Below, one piece after another: positions 31,847 to 41,558 of a DNA stretch of 64,000 nucleotides. Each line of letters starts with the position of its first letter. Position 1 is the stretch's first letter. Source of the DNA: Paraphysomonas bandaiensis. Taxonomy: Eukaryota; Chrysophyceae. The translations under genes and the position numbers were made by a program. Where the stretch lies: positions 214,361 through 278,360 of the forward strand of contig CBFFRP010000377.1 of assembly GCA_965644295.1 (NCBI GenBank). Direction: 5' to 3'. The notes under the pieces are model-generated. The model was not told the origin of the DNA and did no database searches. It worked only from the letters and a program-made list of their open reading frames with translations.

Positions 31847-32403
31847 ATACGTTAAATACAATGTCTCTACCTCAACATGCTGAAGGAGGCACTGACTATG
31901 GCACTATATGTTTGATGCTAAAAGACGTCAGAAATTTGTTTTGAGATTGAAGTGGATGCGTGTCGGAACGGCCATGGCATCATGTCGGAGAGGTAATATT
32001 ATTGCTACAATGAGATGAAGAATACAATAGAATTCCTGTAGTAAAATACAAAAGCCAAGTACTCACAGCTACTGAAAGAGTATTGTCTTGTTATGCCTCA
32101 CGTGATAGCTATCTGTGTGTTGGGAAGTATATATATGGGGGCACTTGACGTGGATATAGATACAGATTATCAGTTTGATATTATAATATTATATATGTAT
32201 TATACATATTATATGTAAACGAGACAATAATGATCACAATTATAAATGCGGTATCTATTGGACTTAATTTATGTCGGTGAATTTTAAGCTTCACTCTGTT
32301 AGCAACAGACGAAGAATATGGACTCGCGGTATCAAGGCTGCAGCAGTGAGGAGAGGAATCAACAACGTAGTACTTATTAGCTGATGATATGAATGGGAGA
32401 AAA

Positions 32404-32418
32404 GGGTTAGGGTTAGGG
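32404..32418 (+). repeat. Short interstitial TTAGGG run
   Basis: GGGTTAGGGTTAGGG, two and a half telomere-type units inside an intergenic region. Too short to be a telomere; it may mark a past repair event or be chance. Confidence 0.5.
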
Positions 32419-32690
32419 TATAATGAACGACACTACTGTGGTGATGAAAAAGAAGGTTTCTAATCAAAATAAATGACTACCGTGGCAATCAGCAAGAGAA
32501 GACTATTAAGGAGTGCACTTGAGGGAGAATATATATCATAACAAAGTACCTTCTTCAGAGAGGCTGGGAGATTCTCACAGAGTACTTCTTCCACGAGCTC
32601 AAAGGACCCAGTGCAGAACAATCTTCATAGAGAGCGGACTGAGACGATTCCAAAGTCACCAAAATCTGAGAGAATAGGAGAGGGAATGTT

Positions 32691-33100
32691 GTACCGCTGA
32701 GAGGTAGTGTATGACGTGTACTGGTTGAGTGATGTATATGTTGAGCTGGGTGAATACTGTATCATGAGATAATAGTATGTGTGGCGTGAATAGGTTCTAT
32801 GATGACTATATATATTGTGTACAGAGTTATACTGCTACAATGTGTGTTATATCTCGTTATTAGCGGTGTGAATACATTTTATAAATATTGTTATACAACG
32901 TGTGTCTCACGATGAGCTGAGCGAAGACTCAGTATACTCATTATGTACCGCTGAGAGATAGTGTATGACGTGTGTTGATTGAGTGATCTATATGTTGAAC
33001 TGACTGAATACTTTAGTAATAGATATGTGTGACCTATTGGTTATGTGATGGTTATGTAATATGATGTATTAGGGTATAGATAGCACTACTACTGTATGTA
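32691..33100 (+). repeat. Diverged tandem duplication with a ~254-nt period
   Basis: Two units starting at 32691 and 32945 both open with GTACCGCTGAGAG.TAGTGT and stay alike for about 80-90 nt (TATGACGTGT, TTGAGTGAT.TATATGTTGA). Similarity then fades. The rest of 31847-33669 is AT-rich with long TA runs and no supported gene. Confidence 0.6.
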
Positions 33101-33669
33101 TAATGTAACCGTTGCATTCTCACTTTTAATATAAAATTTATTAAATGTCTCTAAAATCATGTTCTCTTTACACCTACTACATTATTAATTGCTAAATGCA
33201 ACAAAACTTCAACTTAAATCAATATTTTCAAAATTTCACCAGGTTTCGACCGCTTTACCAGGTTTGGGCATCATATCAACTTTTATTAACAAGAATTAAA
33301 ATTAGATAAGAATAGAGGGAGCAGGTAAAATAGCTGCAACACCCTTCTCTCAGATAATTAATCATCTGTTGAGCTCAATAATATTATACCCAATGAGCGA
33401 TTATATATATATATATTATATAATACCAAAGTAATATATATATATATAGTAGTAATTCATAAGCTCAACATTGTCCATATGATGGTATAGATAGTATATA
33501 TATATAAAATAATATATTATATTATACAGTGATGAATGTATAATATAATATTATTATGATTATAATGATGACCCTTCTAAAATATGTTTATTTAAAATCT
33601 GAAGCTTGTGTATTACCATGTGATATAATATTATATTATAAAATACTATAATTACTTAAGGTAAAATAA

Positions 33670-34169
33670 CCCTCAACAAAGTCGGACTCGCACCTTTTTC
33701 GTGGTGTTCTGGGGGATAATAACCAAAACTGGACAACTCACGTGGCGCTATAAATATGATATCATCTATCTCTAGTTACGTTTACATGTCCTAGGAAGTT
33801 TTAAACTATATACATATATTATTATTACTATTTAGTTATTAGTTATATATATTATATTATATATATATTATACTACTACAGGCATGATGTATGTGGTTAC
33901 ATCGTGTTGCGTTCTGGCTTTGGTATACCTACAAAGTCAAGCGTCTGGGAGGACCACCTTAAGGACTAAAACCTACAGAAATTCAGCAGATGTCAGGTAT
34001 ATATATCAACCCCATGCCTTCTCACCTCGTGTGCTTTGAATGATTGATAGCGTTGGTGACTCCACAGTGACGCACAAATAGTAGGATATTAACATCAGTA
34101 TTTATTAGGTTATTTCAATCTAGTATCCCCTTGCTTACACGTCTACTGCTAAATAAACAGACATTCAAC
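33670..34169 (+). mobile_element. R1 repeat, old degenerate copy
   Basis: The R1 5' end is well preserved (CCCTCAACAAAGTCGGACTC...GGTGTTCTGGGGGATAA). The middle is diverged and contains TATATA expansions. The 3' part keeps GACGCACAAATAGTAGGATA and ends ACAGACATTCAAC. No target duplication is visible. Confidence 0.7.
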
Positions 34170-35214
34170 CTTGACTGACTTCTTCTTCAGCGTAACAAAA
34201 ATAGGAAATTATTTACTTTTTCGTACAGTTAGGAAGAATAATACTGATATCAAGAGAATAAAAGAGGAGTACATATGGTGATATTATAGGACCACAAAGA
34301 ATTCAAGTGAGTATAGAATTAACCTGGTGGTTATGTTTACATTTTTATTTATTATTATTTGCATAACAAATAAAAAGGTTTTTAATTTCCGATTGGAATA
34401 GTGTTGCTGGTGGGACGGACTTGTACATTCGATAGTATTTGATTGGTTTGTATATCAATGCGTGGTATGTAACTTCTATACCGTACATGATGAAATGCAT
34501 TTTTCATTTATTACTTATTACTTACTACTGACTTATAGCTAATAGCTACGACAAGTCATTTTTGTGGCTGTGACATATGTCCGCTTCGTAATCGTTCCCT
34601 GTTACACGATAAAATACCCCTTTGATCTACTCAGCGCGTGTACTGAAATTCCTCTTCCTTGTAGTTTTCGACGATGTGCGTATACGAGAGATGCTCTCTG
34701 CTATCTGTTATGCAACCGACGTTGCCAGCTAACTGGGTGCGCCAGGCGGTCAGCCAGGCTTGTCTTGTTGACTTTTATTGCATCATACGTTTTTACTGGG
34801 TAAGTTCAGCACCTTTCAGAAAGTCAGAAAGTACAAGCTAAGGAGATTCTGCTGCATTGCTATCTCGTAGACATAGGATATGTCAAAGAATGAAAAAAGT
34901 TTGACTGTTCAATCAGAACACTTAATTATACAATTAGATAAGTCTTATTCTGGACTCTGGACAACGACTACATGATATGCGATACAATGTACACGGGCAC
35001 CGATATAACCAGATATCATCCACTATCTAAAAAGTGATTTGAGGCTGACTGCACGCAATCAGATTCCAGAACCCACATTCAATTGCTATGCTGTAAGGCC
35101 CGAACGATGAAATCACACAACAAGGAGCATCAATCAAATAAATAACCTTCTCGCACACACATTTCGAGAACTATATCCTGCTTTTTACGACTTTTTACGA
35201 TTTCGAAATACATC
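34170..35214. other. Intergenic spacer
   Basis: About 1 kb of AT-rich DNA. A 79-codon plus-strand frame at 34564-34803 is Cys/Arg-rich, has no recognisable family and is probably not a gene. Nothing else is supported. Confidence 0.45.
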
Positions 35215-36048
35215 TCACGTTTGAACATCGTTTTCGTCCTCTCCTAGTACTCCAAATACTCCCGATATGGTTGACATTCGGACTGATGAAGAGTTCGTCT
35301 GGTCCTCATCATGCTCATCATCGTGCCCCCGAGGAGTAGAAAGATTGGGCGCGGAGTGTCTGTTAGTTAAGGTGTTTATCTTACGTCCTCCACCCCGACC
35401 ACGGCTGACATTCATAGGTCTCAAAGATATGGATCCCAGCGCCACTCGCTTTCGTTGTTTTTCCTCACTTTCGTCGGATATATCACCATCGCTAGAGGAC
35501 TTGCGCACAGAGGACTTAGTTTCGTCAGCACCATGAGGGGTATGGATATGTCCTACTTTTGAACTGCTAGGTGCTGCAATAAAAAATTACGACAACACGT
35601 CAAAAGTAAAAGTAAACTTAATACCTGTAGAGATCGATATCTCTTGTCTTGCAGCTGTGACGAGTATTCTAGATAGTTCACTCATGAGCTCAGAATCCTC
35701 ACAGTCGACAACACATCGCTGGCGCTCGTTATTCAAATGGTATGATAAAGTAATGAGTTTATCATCGTGATCATTGTCTACAGAAATGCTCTGATCTAAT
35801 ACTATGCTCTTCAGCTCACCAGATGTCGGCTTCCACAAGTGGAGAACATACTCGCCGTTGCAGTGTGCCAGCCACACTACCCACTTGGAAAACTCAGTGC
35901 CAATTTCACGAGATATGGACAACTTCATCCCTTGCATGAGTTTTCCTTCAAGTTTGGAGATCTCATACACACCATCACTCCTTTGAGACAAAGCCCCGCT
36001 GATGGGGAGCATCATATCCGGGCATATGAAGGGCAGAGAGGAGGACAT
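35215..36048 (-). CDS. Conserved-looking protein of unknown function
   Basis: Two exons on the minus strand, 35625-36048 and 35215-35573, joined across a 51-nt intron (GTATTA...TTGCAG) in phase 1, give 260 aa. I do not recognise the family. Residues 1-140 look like a compact beta-rich domain (WVVWLAHCNGEYVLHLWKP, then a helix with DSELMSELSRILVTAA), which could be PH-like, but that is a guess. The second half is low-complexity, Ser/Arg/Gly-rich (RGRGGGRK, RHSAPNLSTPRGHDDEHDED) and probably disordered. The clean splice signals, preserved frame and start at the first ATG support a real gene. It was originally divergent from Rad4, before the copia element landed between them. Confidence 0.7.
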
Positions 36049-36352
36049 CTTTGATAAGATGGTATACGACTACATTCACACGTACAGCCTATCCTACAGG
36101 GAAGCAGTTGATGCAGCAGAGGCTCTATATACTGTACCCTGGACGAGTCTGATGGATGGTGCGCTGAGGTTATATGCAGCCAGCAGTCGGCAGTATAACT
36201 GTGAATGATATCCAGAAGGCGACCTGCAAAAACACCAGGTTTTTAGCTGCATACTGTTTTTTGATGATCCTTATACTGTATATCCTCAACAACGGTCTCA
36301 TATTCCCAATGGGAATACAGGACCATACATGTATACCCATATAGAAGCACAG

Positions 36353-36708
36353 CGTAGAAAAATACGTACTTGGATCGAAAATACAACACTGATACTACAG
36401 ATCAATCAAACACTCACGGATCCAGTGCGCCCGTTGTCCTCCGTTCAAACTACACTACAGGTAGGCAAAAGACAAGTCTCTTTGCAAATACTACAGAAAT
36501 CGTTAGTGATAGAAAATTATGGTGTCTCCCTACAACACAATAATACTACAGCTGATCATGTTCTACTGTACACTCTCACTCGTATCCTACAGAGTCACAC
36601 ATGTACAATAACTGAAAACATAATCACTGTAACAAAAACGAATGTGCACGTTGACTTTCATTTCGATCACTCGAAGACTTCTATACCGAATCATCATTTA
36701 GCTCTACG
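36353..36708 (-). repeat. 3' LTR of the second copia element
   Basis: 356 nt, matching 41094-41449 with one visible difference near the edge (TAGAAAAAT versus TAGAGAAAT). Confidence 0.92.
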
Positions 36709-37797
36709 CACCCCTGTGGCATGTGTATTGTTTCCCACGATACCACATGTCATAAACTTGTACAGAGTACCTTGGAGGGGCTTCGTCAATGCATCAGCCA
36801 GCATCATCTTTGTGGGTAAGTACTCCAATTGAATGCTTCCCTCATCTGCCCTCTCCTTGATGAATTCACGCCTCACACGCAGGTATTTTGTACGATATTT
36901 GCCTCCGCCTTTCGTTACAAGAGATAGAGTCGAGGTATTGTCTTGCAACACTCGAGGTGCGTCAATACTGTATCCTTGTTCCTTTATGAATTCTGCACAT
37001 TGCACAATCATCATTAACATATCTGATAGACCTACCAACTCTGATTCCGTCGAGTCACGTGTCACAATGCGCTGTTTCGACGATTTGCAGAGTACTGTTG
37101 CATCCCCCACCTTTACGACCAGACCCGAATGACCCTTTCCATCGTCATGAGTCCCAAATGCCGCATCGACGTATCCAGTAACGGTAAGATTCTTTCCAAT
37201 GCACAGCAACAAGTCCTGCCCCTTAGTCGCGTTCAGGTAGCGGGTCACCCTGCCAAGTTTCTCCATGTCAGCATGCGTCGGATTCTTGACTCTCGTGCTA
37301 AGGTAAGCGACTGCAAGCAGTATGTCTGGTCTAACCCTTTTGGCCAGGTACAGCAACTGAGCCACCATCTTGTGAAACTTCCTTCTATCACTCTTACTAG
37401 TGTGTTTGTCCATGGTGTTCTTAAATAGAGTAGCTGTAGCAGGTGATGTAGCAGTTCCTGTCACTCCGTGTTCTCGTAGAAAATTCTCGATGTACGATCT
37501 CATGGACACTGTCACCTTATCTCCCTCTGCTCTAATGTGCATTCCGAGATATGACAGATCTTTCCCATCGTCGTGCTTTACATCCCCAAACTTCTCTTTC
37601 AGTTTCTTAAGCAACTCTAGGTAGTCGCCCTTATGGCTTGACATGACCAGTATGTCATCCACGAATATCACCACTGTACACTTTCGCCCGCCAGCTACTT
37701 TGTTCATTACACATGGGTCGACCGCGTTGTGCTCGAATCCCAAACTTTCTAATATCCGGTAAGCGTGTCGTACCAGAGTTTTGCACTCTGGATGCAC
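36694..37797 (-). CDS. Copia pol, downstream part: RT active site and RNase H
   Basis: 367-codon frame continuing the polyprotein after a -1 break near 37765. The RT active site is FVDD (residues 45-48). Next come DLSYLGMHI, the RNase H connection with AQLLYLAKRVRPDILLAVAYL, and the RNase H residues in TGYVDAAFGTH and RDSTESELVGLSD. The LTSKLL-like ending reads LPTKMMLADALTKPLQG, the usual copia C-terminal motif. The frame break lies within the RT fingers/palm, right after the GCIQSAKLWYD motif, so the copy as given cannot make a complete RT. Confidence 0.9.
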   Translation of the reverse strand: MHPECKTLVRHAYRILESLGFEHNAVDPCVMNKVAGGRKCTVVIFVDDILVMSSHKGDYLELLKKLKEKFGDVKHDDGKDLSYLGMHIRAEGDKVTVSMRSYIENFLREHGVTGTATSPATATLFKNTMDKHTSKSDRRKFHKMVAQLLYLAKRVRPDILLAVAYLSTRVKNPTHADMEKLGRVTRYLNATKGQDLLLCIGKNLTVTGYVDAAFGTHDDGKGHSGLVVKVGDATVLCKSSKQRIVTRDSTESELVGLSDMLMMIVQCAEFIKEQGYSIDAPRVLQDNTSTLSLVTKGGGKYRTKYLRVRREFIKERADEGSIQLEYLPTKMMLADALTKPLQGTLYKFMTCGIVGNNTHATGVRRAK

Positions 37798-40700
37798 CCG
37801 TATAGCGCCTTGTCCAGCCGCACTAGTAGTTTACCAGTTTCATCAACATACGGTGATACTTCAGGAGCCACTTTCTTCAATATCGTCGTTAACATTGGCT
37901 CTAATTCCATTATGACTTCTTCGCCAGACATCTCGGCGTTCAGGTAAGCGCCTCCTATATCCATGGTACCTATGTGACGTCCCTCTTTAGCAGCTATCGC
38001 CAGACACATCATAATCGATTGCATCGCTGCTGTTGGTGACGATGTGTCTACGTACACCTTCCTATCTTGTTGTGCGCCATTAGCTACCAGTCTTGCTTTT
38101 ATCTTTTCGAAGCGCCCTAAGCCATCATACTTAGTCTTGAGAAACATCAGAGATCGAATAGCTCTCTTCAACTGTGTTGCCGATAAGTCTTTGCGGTGTA
38201 CTGGACGCATAGCCTTCTTGTCATGCAAAAGTTGTTTCAGTTCCGATATGATAGCGTTATATGCCGGTGGACCATACTCACGCAGTCCCTTCATCGCGCT
38301 CGTGTGAAAGGCCCTGTACTCTACTGGTTTCGACTTCGCATCCGGCGACCTGTCGTTCTCAACGCCTGTCTCGTCACTGCTTGTAATGCTGCTGCCGGAC
38401 TTTATAGTTGGGACATCGTCATCCAGCTCCTCATCAACAAGTTCTGGCACTTCACCTTCATTATCACCGTCATCTCCTAGTGGGTCTCCACTATGCTCTA
38501 CATCAACCACAGTAGTAGATACATCTTCCACTATTGTTTCTGCAACTGGAGTCTGTTTAACGTCCTCTGGCGTACTCTCCTTCATGTCTTCGCCTTTCTG
38601 CTGCTCTTCTGCTTCTATCGACTGTAGGAGTGGGTTCGGAATCTGACTCTTCCTAGTCGTATCACCCATCTTCGCCATCTGATTCATCGCATCAATTATG
38701 AGCTGTGTTGTCTTCATTTTCACCCAGTGTGTCCTTCTCACTCGCTTGTGTGTCTTCACATTCATGAAAAGCCAGCTACCGTTGGCATTTCCAGTAGGGT
38801 ACAATGCAATACACGGCTCAGTGCGATTTTGCTCGGCATCGTTGCTTCGCACCTTTGGGTTGTAGCACTCCACGTAGTCACCAAATGCTAGCTCTAGTTC
38901 CTTTCGGTAGTTAGGCTTCCTCCCAGTGAACGCTACTCGTGGCGCTACTATGGATGTGCCTGTAGACGGCCTTCTGATATTTAGGCGACTGTTTGAGTAC
39001 TTCACCAGATCTCTGACCATGTTATCAGGCAGTGACCAGGGTAATCCTGCCTGCACAGATCTAATAGTCTCTTTCAGTCTCCGTATCTTGAGATCTACCT
39101 TGTCCATGTGATCCCCTGCTCCACACACATCCACTTCCACCCCTGTAATCTGTCCTCTGAGGGGTTGGAAACCAGGCTGCGGATCCAGATAGGCTACAGT
39201 TGGTGCGAAACCATGACTTCTTAGTAGAGATACTTGCTCCTGAAAAGCTAGACCTAGATCATCAGTCTTCTCACTAGCTATCGGAGATACAAGAGTCAAA
39301 CCCAGTGGCTCGGACAGTGTTATCAGGAACGGTTGTTTTCTCACACTGAATATATCGGTATACAAACGTTGCGGCTTGGGCTGATCTGCTTTGATTCCCA
39401 CGTCCACGTACTGCCTACCGCTCTTACGTTTAGTGGTCTTCCCCCTAACCGCTTCATAAGGCTTCCCGTATATGTCGAAAGCTCGCCTCACGTCTTGCGC
39501 CGTCAACGGCACGTCTGTTACATTTCCGTCGCTCACAAGGTTCATGGCTCCCTGCTCTGAGTCGAAACCCGCGTTCCGTACAAATTCCAGCGCCCTCCGA
39601 GCTCTCATCACTTCGCTTTTAGTGTATTCTTGTTCTTTCATTCTTGTTGTCGTAATATTTACCCTGCCTTGTGTCACCCAATCCCTCATATCAGCTATAT
39701 ACATTTTGTTCCGTCTGTAGAACACTAGCTCTCTATTAGGTAGACACACCGTGTATGACACTCCTGGCTCGTACACAATAGGGTACAGATCTTCGACATC
39801 AGCTTGGCACAACACACTGACTCGTAGGTTGTCGGCGGTTTTACATGTGAAGAATTGTGGCAGCTCTCCCACATTGGGTAGTTCTACTGCGTGACCAGAC
39901 AAGCCAGCTACTTTACACTTACGATCGGCAGGTCTCACATCTGTCAGTAGCCACGGGTGCACAACGGACACATCCGCCTGATTGTCTAGTAGAACTTCGT
40001 ACCATTCGAAACACTCTCCTCCCGATGTGAACGCACTCTGCATAGTCACTGAGCATTGTTTCTCCTCTGGTTCGACGTTCTCTTGACACTGGTTTAGCTT
40101 GTGTCCAGTCTTTCCACAACCCCAACATACAATAGGGCCTCTATGCTTTCGCACGCTTCCTTTCGACTCGTCGGTCCCATTTGACTTCGTCTTGTCATCA
40201 GCATCACCTGTGCGACGCTGTTGTTTAGTCGAGGTGTCCTTCCTGCTCACAAACGCAACACCACCATTAGGTTTCGCTCCTCTCTTCGGGGTGATATACT
40301 TCGAAGCTTTAGTGTAGATCTCGTTCACGTGCTTGGGTGGCTTCTGTGTACCCATCATTAAGTCATTCATAAAACTGGTCTTAAACTCCTCATATCTGGT
40401 GTCGTCCAGACCCCTGAAGAAGTCCATAGCTATATCTTCTTCTTCCATCTTCGGATTCTCCATATCATTGTACGCTTCCAAAAGAAAATCGAAACGCTCC
40501 TTATAGGCCACGATACTCTCAAATGGACCCTGACGCACGTCTTGGTACTTCTTTCTCGTTTCTGCACGCATGATGGTCCCTACATTGGAGTTCGTCGCTG
40601 TTTTGTGAGTCTGCTTGATAGCAAGCCACAACAGTAGAGGGTCCTTGGAGGAGTTAATCTCTTCGTATTCCTCCAATTGCTTAATCGCGTCCACGGACTC

Positions 40701-41081
40701 GTTGCTCAGTCTGTCATACATGAACGCATAGAAAGCTGATCGGTTGTCACGCATTTGGTCAATCTTCCTTTGGCGTGTCTTTCTCGCATCCTTAAGTTCT
40801 TCCAGGTTCAGACCGTGGGGGTCATTATCAAGATCGTAGTCCTCAATCTTTATCTTGGGTGGTTCATAATACTCATCGGTCTCCACGAGCCTCGCTAGGT
40901 CACCAAATAGCATCATGGCGGCCACTGTGAGCTTCTGCTTAAATACCGCCAGGTTGGTGTTCGTCCCATACTTCAGAATCGGCACCGTTGGGGTCAATGC
41001 CTCTGCCCCTTGGCCCCTGGACCGCTGGTCCAACGCCTTGTTCCTAAACTTCTTGAGCTTCTCGTTGCTCGACTTCTTCAT
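37749..41081 (-). CDS. Copia gag, protease, integrase and start of RT
   Basis: 1110-codon frame. Gag (1-290) ends with one CCHC knuckle, CWGCGKTGHKLNQC. The protease-like site reads LLDNQADVSVVHP, with DNQ in place of DSG, as in some protist copia lineages. The integrase region (about 450-760) is so diverged that I can only point to YTDIFSVRKQPFLITLS and VEVDVCGAGDHMDKVDLKI as candidate core segments. After an acidic linker (about 880-960) the RT begins: KARLVANGAQQDRK, then the catalytic Asp in TMDIGGAYLNAE and KALYGCIQSAKLWYD. The ATG starts 13 nt downstream of the 5' LTR and overlaps the putative priming sequence. The frame ends by a -1 break near 37765. Confidence 0.88.
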   Translation of the reverse strand: MKKSSNEKLKKFRNKALDQRSRGQGAEALTPTVPILKYGTNTNLAVFKQKLTVAAMMLFGDLARLVETDEYYEPPKIKIEDYDLDNDPHGLNLEELKDARKTRQRKIDQMRDNRSAFYAFMYDRLSNESVDAIKQLEEYEEINSSKDPLLLWLAIKQTHKTATNSNVGTIMRAETRKKYQDVRQGPFESIVAYKERFDFLLEAYNDMENPKMEEEDIAMDFFRGLDDTRYEEFKTSFMNDLMMGTQKPPKHVNEIYTKASKYITPKRGAKPNGGVAFVSRKDTSTKQQRRTGDADDKTKSNGTDESKGSVRKHRGPIVCWGCGKTGHKLNQCQENVEPEEKQCSVTMQSAFTSGGECFEWYEVLLDNQADVSVVHPWLLTDVRPADRKCKVAGLSGHAVELPNVGELPQFFTCKTADNLRVSVLCQADVEDLYPIVYEPGVSYTVCLPNRELVFYRRNKMYIADMRDWVTQGRVNITTTRMKEQEYTKSEVMRARRALEFVRNAGFDSEQGAMNLVSDGNVTDVPLTAQDVRRAFDIYGKPYEAVRGKTTKRKSGRQYVDVGIKADQPKPQRLYTDIFSVRKQPFLITLSEPLGLTLVSPIASEKTDDLGLAFQEQVSLLRSHGFAPTVAYLDPQPGFQPLRGQITGVEVDVCGAGDHMDKVDLKIRRLKETIRSVQAGLPWSLPDNMVRDLVKYSNSRLNIRRPSTGTSIVAPRVAFTGRKPNYRKELELAFGDYVECYNPKVRSNDAEQNRTEPCIALYPTGNANGSWLFMNVKTHKRVRRTHWVKMKTTQLIIDAMNQMAKMGDTTRKSQIPNPLLQSIEAEEQQKGEDMKESTPEDVKQTPVAETIVEDVSTTVVDVEHSGDPLGDDGDNEGEVPELVDEELDDDVPTIKSGSSITSSDETGVENDRSPDAKSKPVEYRAFHTSAMKGLREYGPPAYNAIISELKQLLHDKKAMRPVHRKDLSATQLKRAIRSLMFLKTKYDGLGRFEKIKARLVANGAQQDRKVYVDTSSPTAAMQSIMMCLAIAAKEGRHIGTMDIGGAYLNAEMSGEEVIMELEPMLTTILKKVAPEVSPYVDETGKLLVRLDKALYGCIQSAKLWYDTLTGY

Positions 41082-41094
41082 AATTTTCTATCAC
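41079..41094 (-). other. Candidate self-priming site next to the 5' LTR
   Basis: On the element's sense strand the 16 nt GTGATAGAAAATTATG at the 5' LTR/internal boundary are the exact reverse complement of 41247-41262 inside the same LTR. No TGG-initiated tRNA primer-binding site is present at this position. The last three bases are the gag start codon. Confidence 0.65.
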
Positions 41095-41449
41095 GTAGAG
41101 AAATACGTACTTGGATCGAAAATACAACACTGATACTACAGATCAATCAAACACTCACGGATCCAGTGCGCCCGTTGTCCTCCGTTCAAACTACACTACA
41201 GGTAGGCAAAAGACAAGTCTCTTTGCAAATACTACAGAAATCGTTAGTGATAGAAAATTATGGTGTCTCCCTACAACACAATAATACTACAGCTGATCAT
41301 GTTCTACTGTACACTCTCACTCGTATCCTACAGAGTCACACATGTACAATAACTGAAAACATAATCACTGTAACAAAAACGAATGTGCACGTTGACTTTC
41401 ATTTCGATCACTCGAAGACTTCTATACCGAATCATCATTTAGCTCTACG
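41094..41449 (-). repeat. 5' LTR of the second copia element
   Basis: 356 nt. It contains at 41247-41262 the sense-strand segment CATAATTTTCTATCAC that pairs with the boundary sequence at 41079-41094. A TATTATT-like box lies about 30 nt upstream on the sense strand, so transcription could start near 41262. Confidence 0.9.
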
Positions 41450-41558
41450 CACAGAGGCACACACCGCAGTGTCAACGCTGCTCTCCTCTGCGGGCGGAAT
41501 ATTCCACTGCACTCTTGCACTGAGACGAGCATTTGCTGGAACAGCACTGTAGTTATAT

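Larger units (their letters stand above)
36348..41454 (-). mobile_element. Second Ty1/copia-type retrotransposon, divergent lineage, nearly intact
   Basis: Complete minus-strand element bounded by the 5-bp target duplication CACAG (36348-36352 and 41450-41454) with 356-nt LTRs (36353-36708, 41094-41449). The LTRs differ visibly at one position. LTR ends are CGTAGA...TCTACG rather than TG...CA. Coding order is gag, protease, a highly diverged integrase, reverse transcriptase and RNase H. It belongs to a different lineage from the element at 17749-23052, with the DNQ-type protease and GCIQSAKLWYD-type RT seen in elements of diverse protists. It sits about 105 bp upstream of the Rad4 start. Confidence 0.93.

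Noticed and set aside
32404-32418. Telomere or chromosome-fusion site
   Set aside because: Only two and a half TTAGGG units; far too short and not flanked by subtelomeric structure.
34564-34803. 79-codon Cys/Arg-rich plus-strand frame
   Set aside because: No family, no splice context, composition unlike the host genes.
36002-36208. Small plus-strand gene beginning inside the antisense of the 35215-36048 gene
   Set aside because: Overlaps the start of a better-supported gene, lacks splice partners and has no recognisable family, although its C-terminal half looks protein-like.
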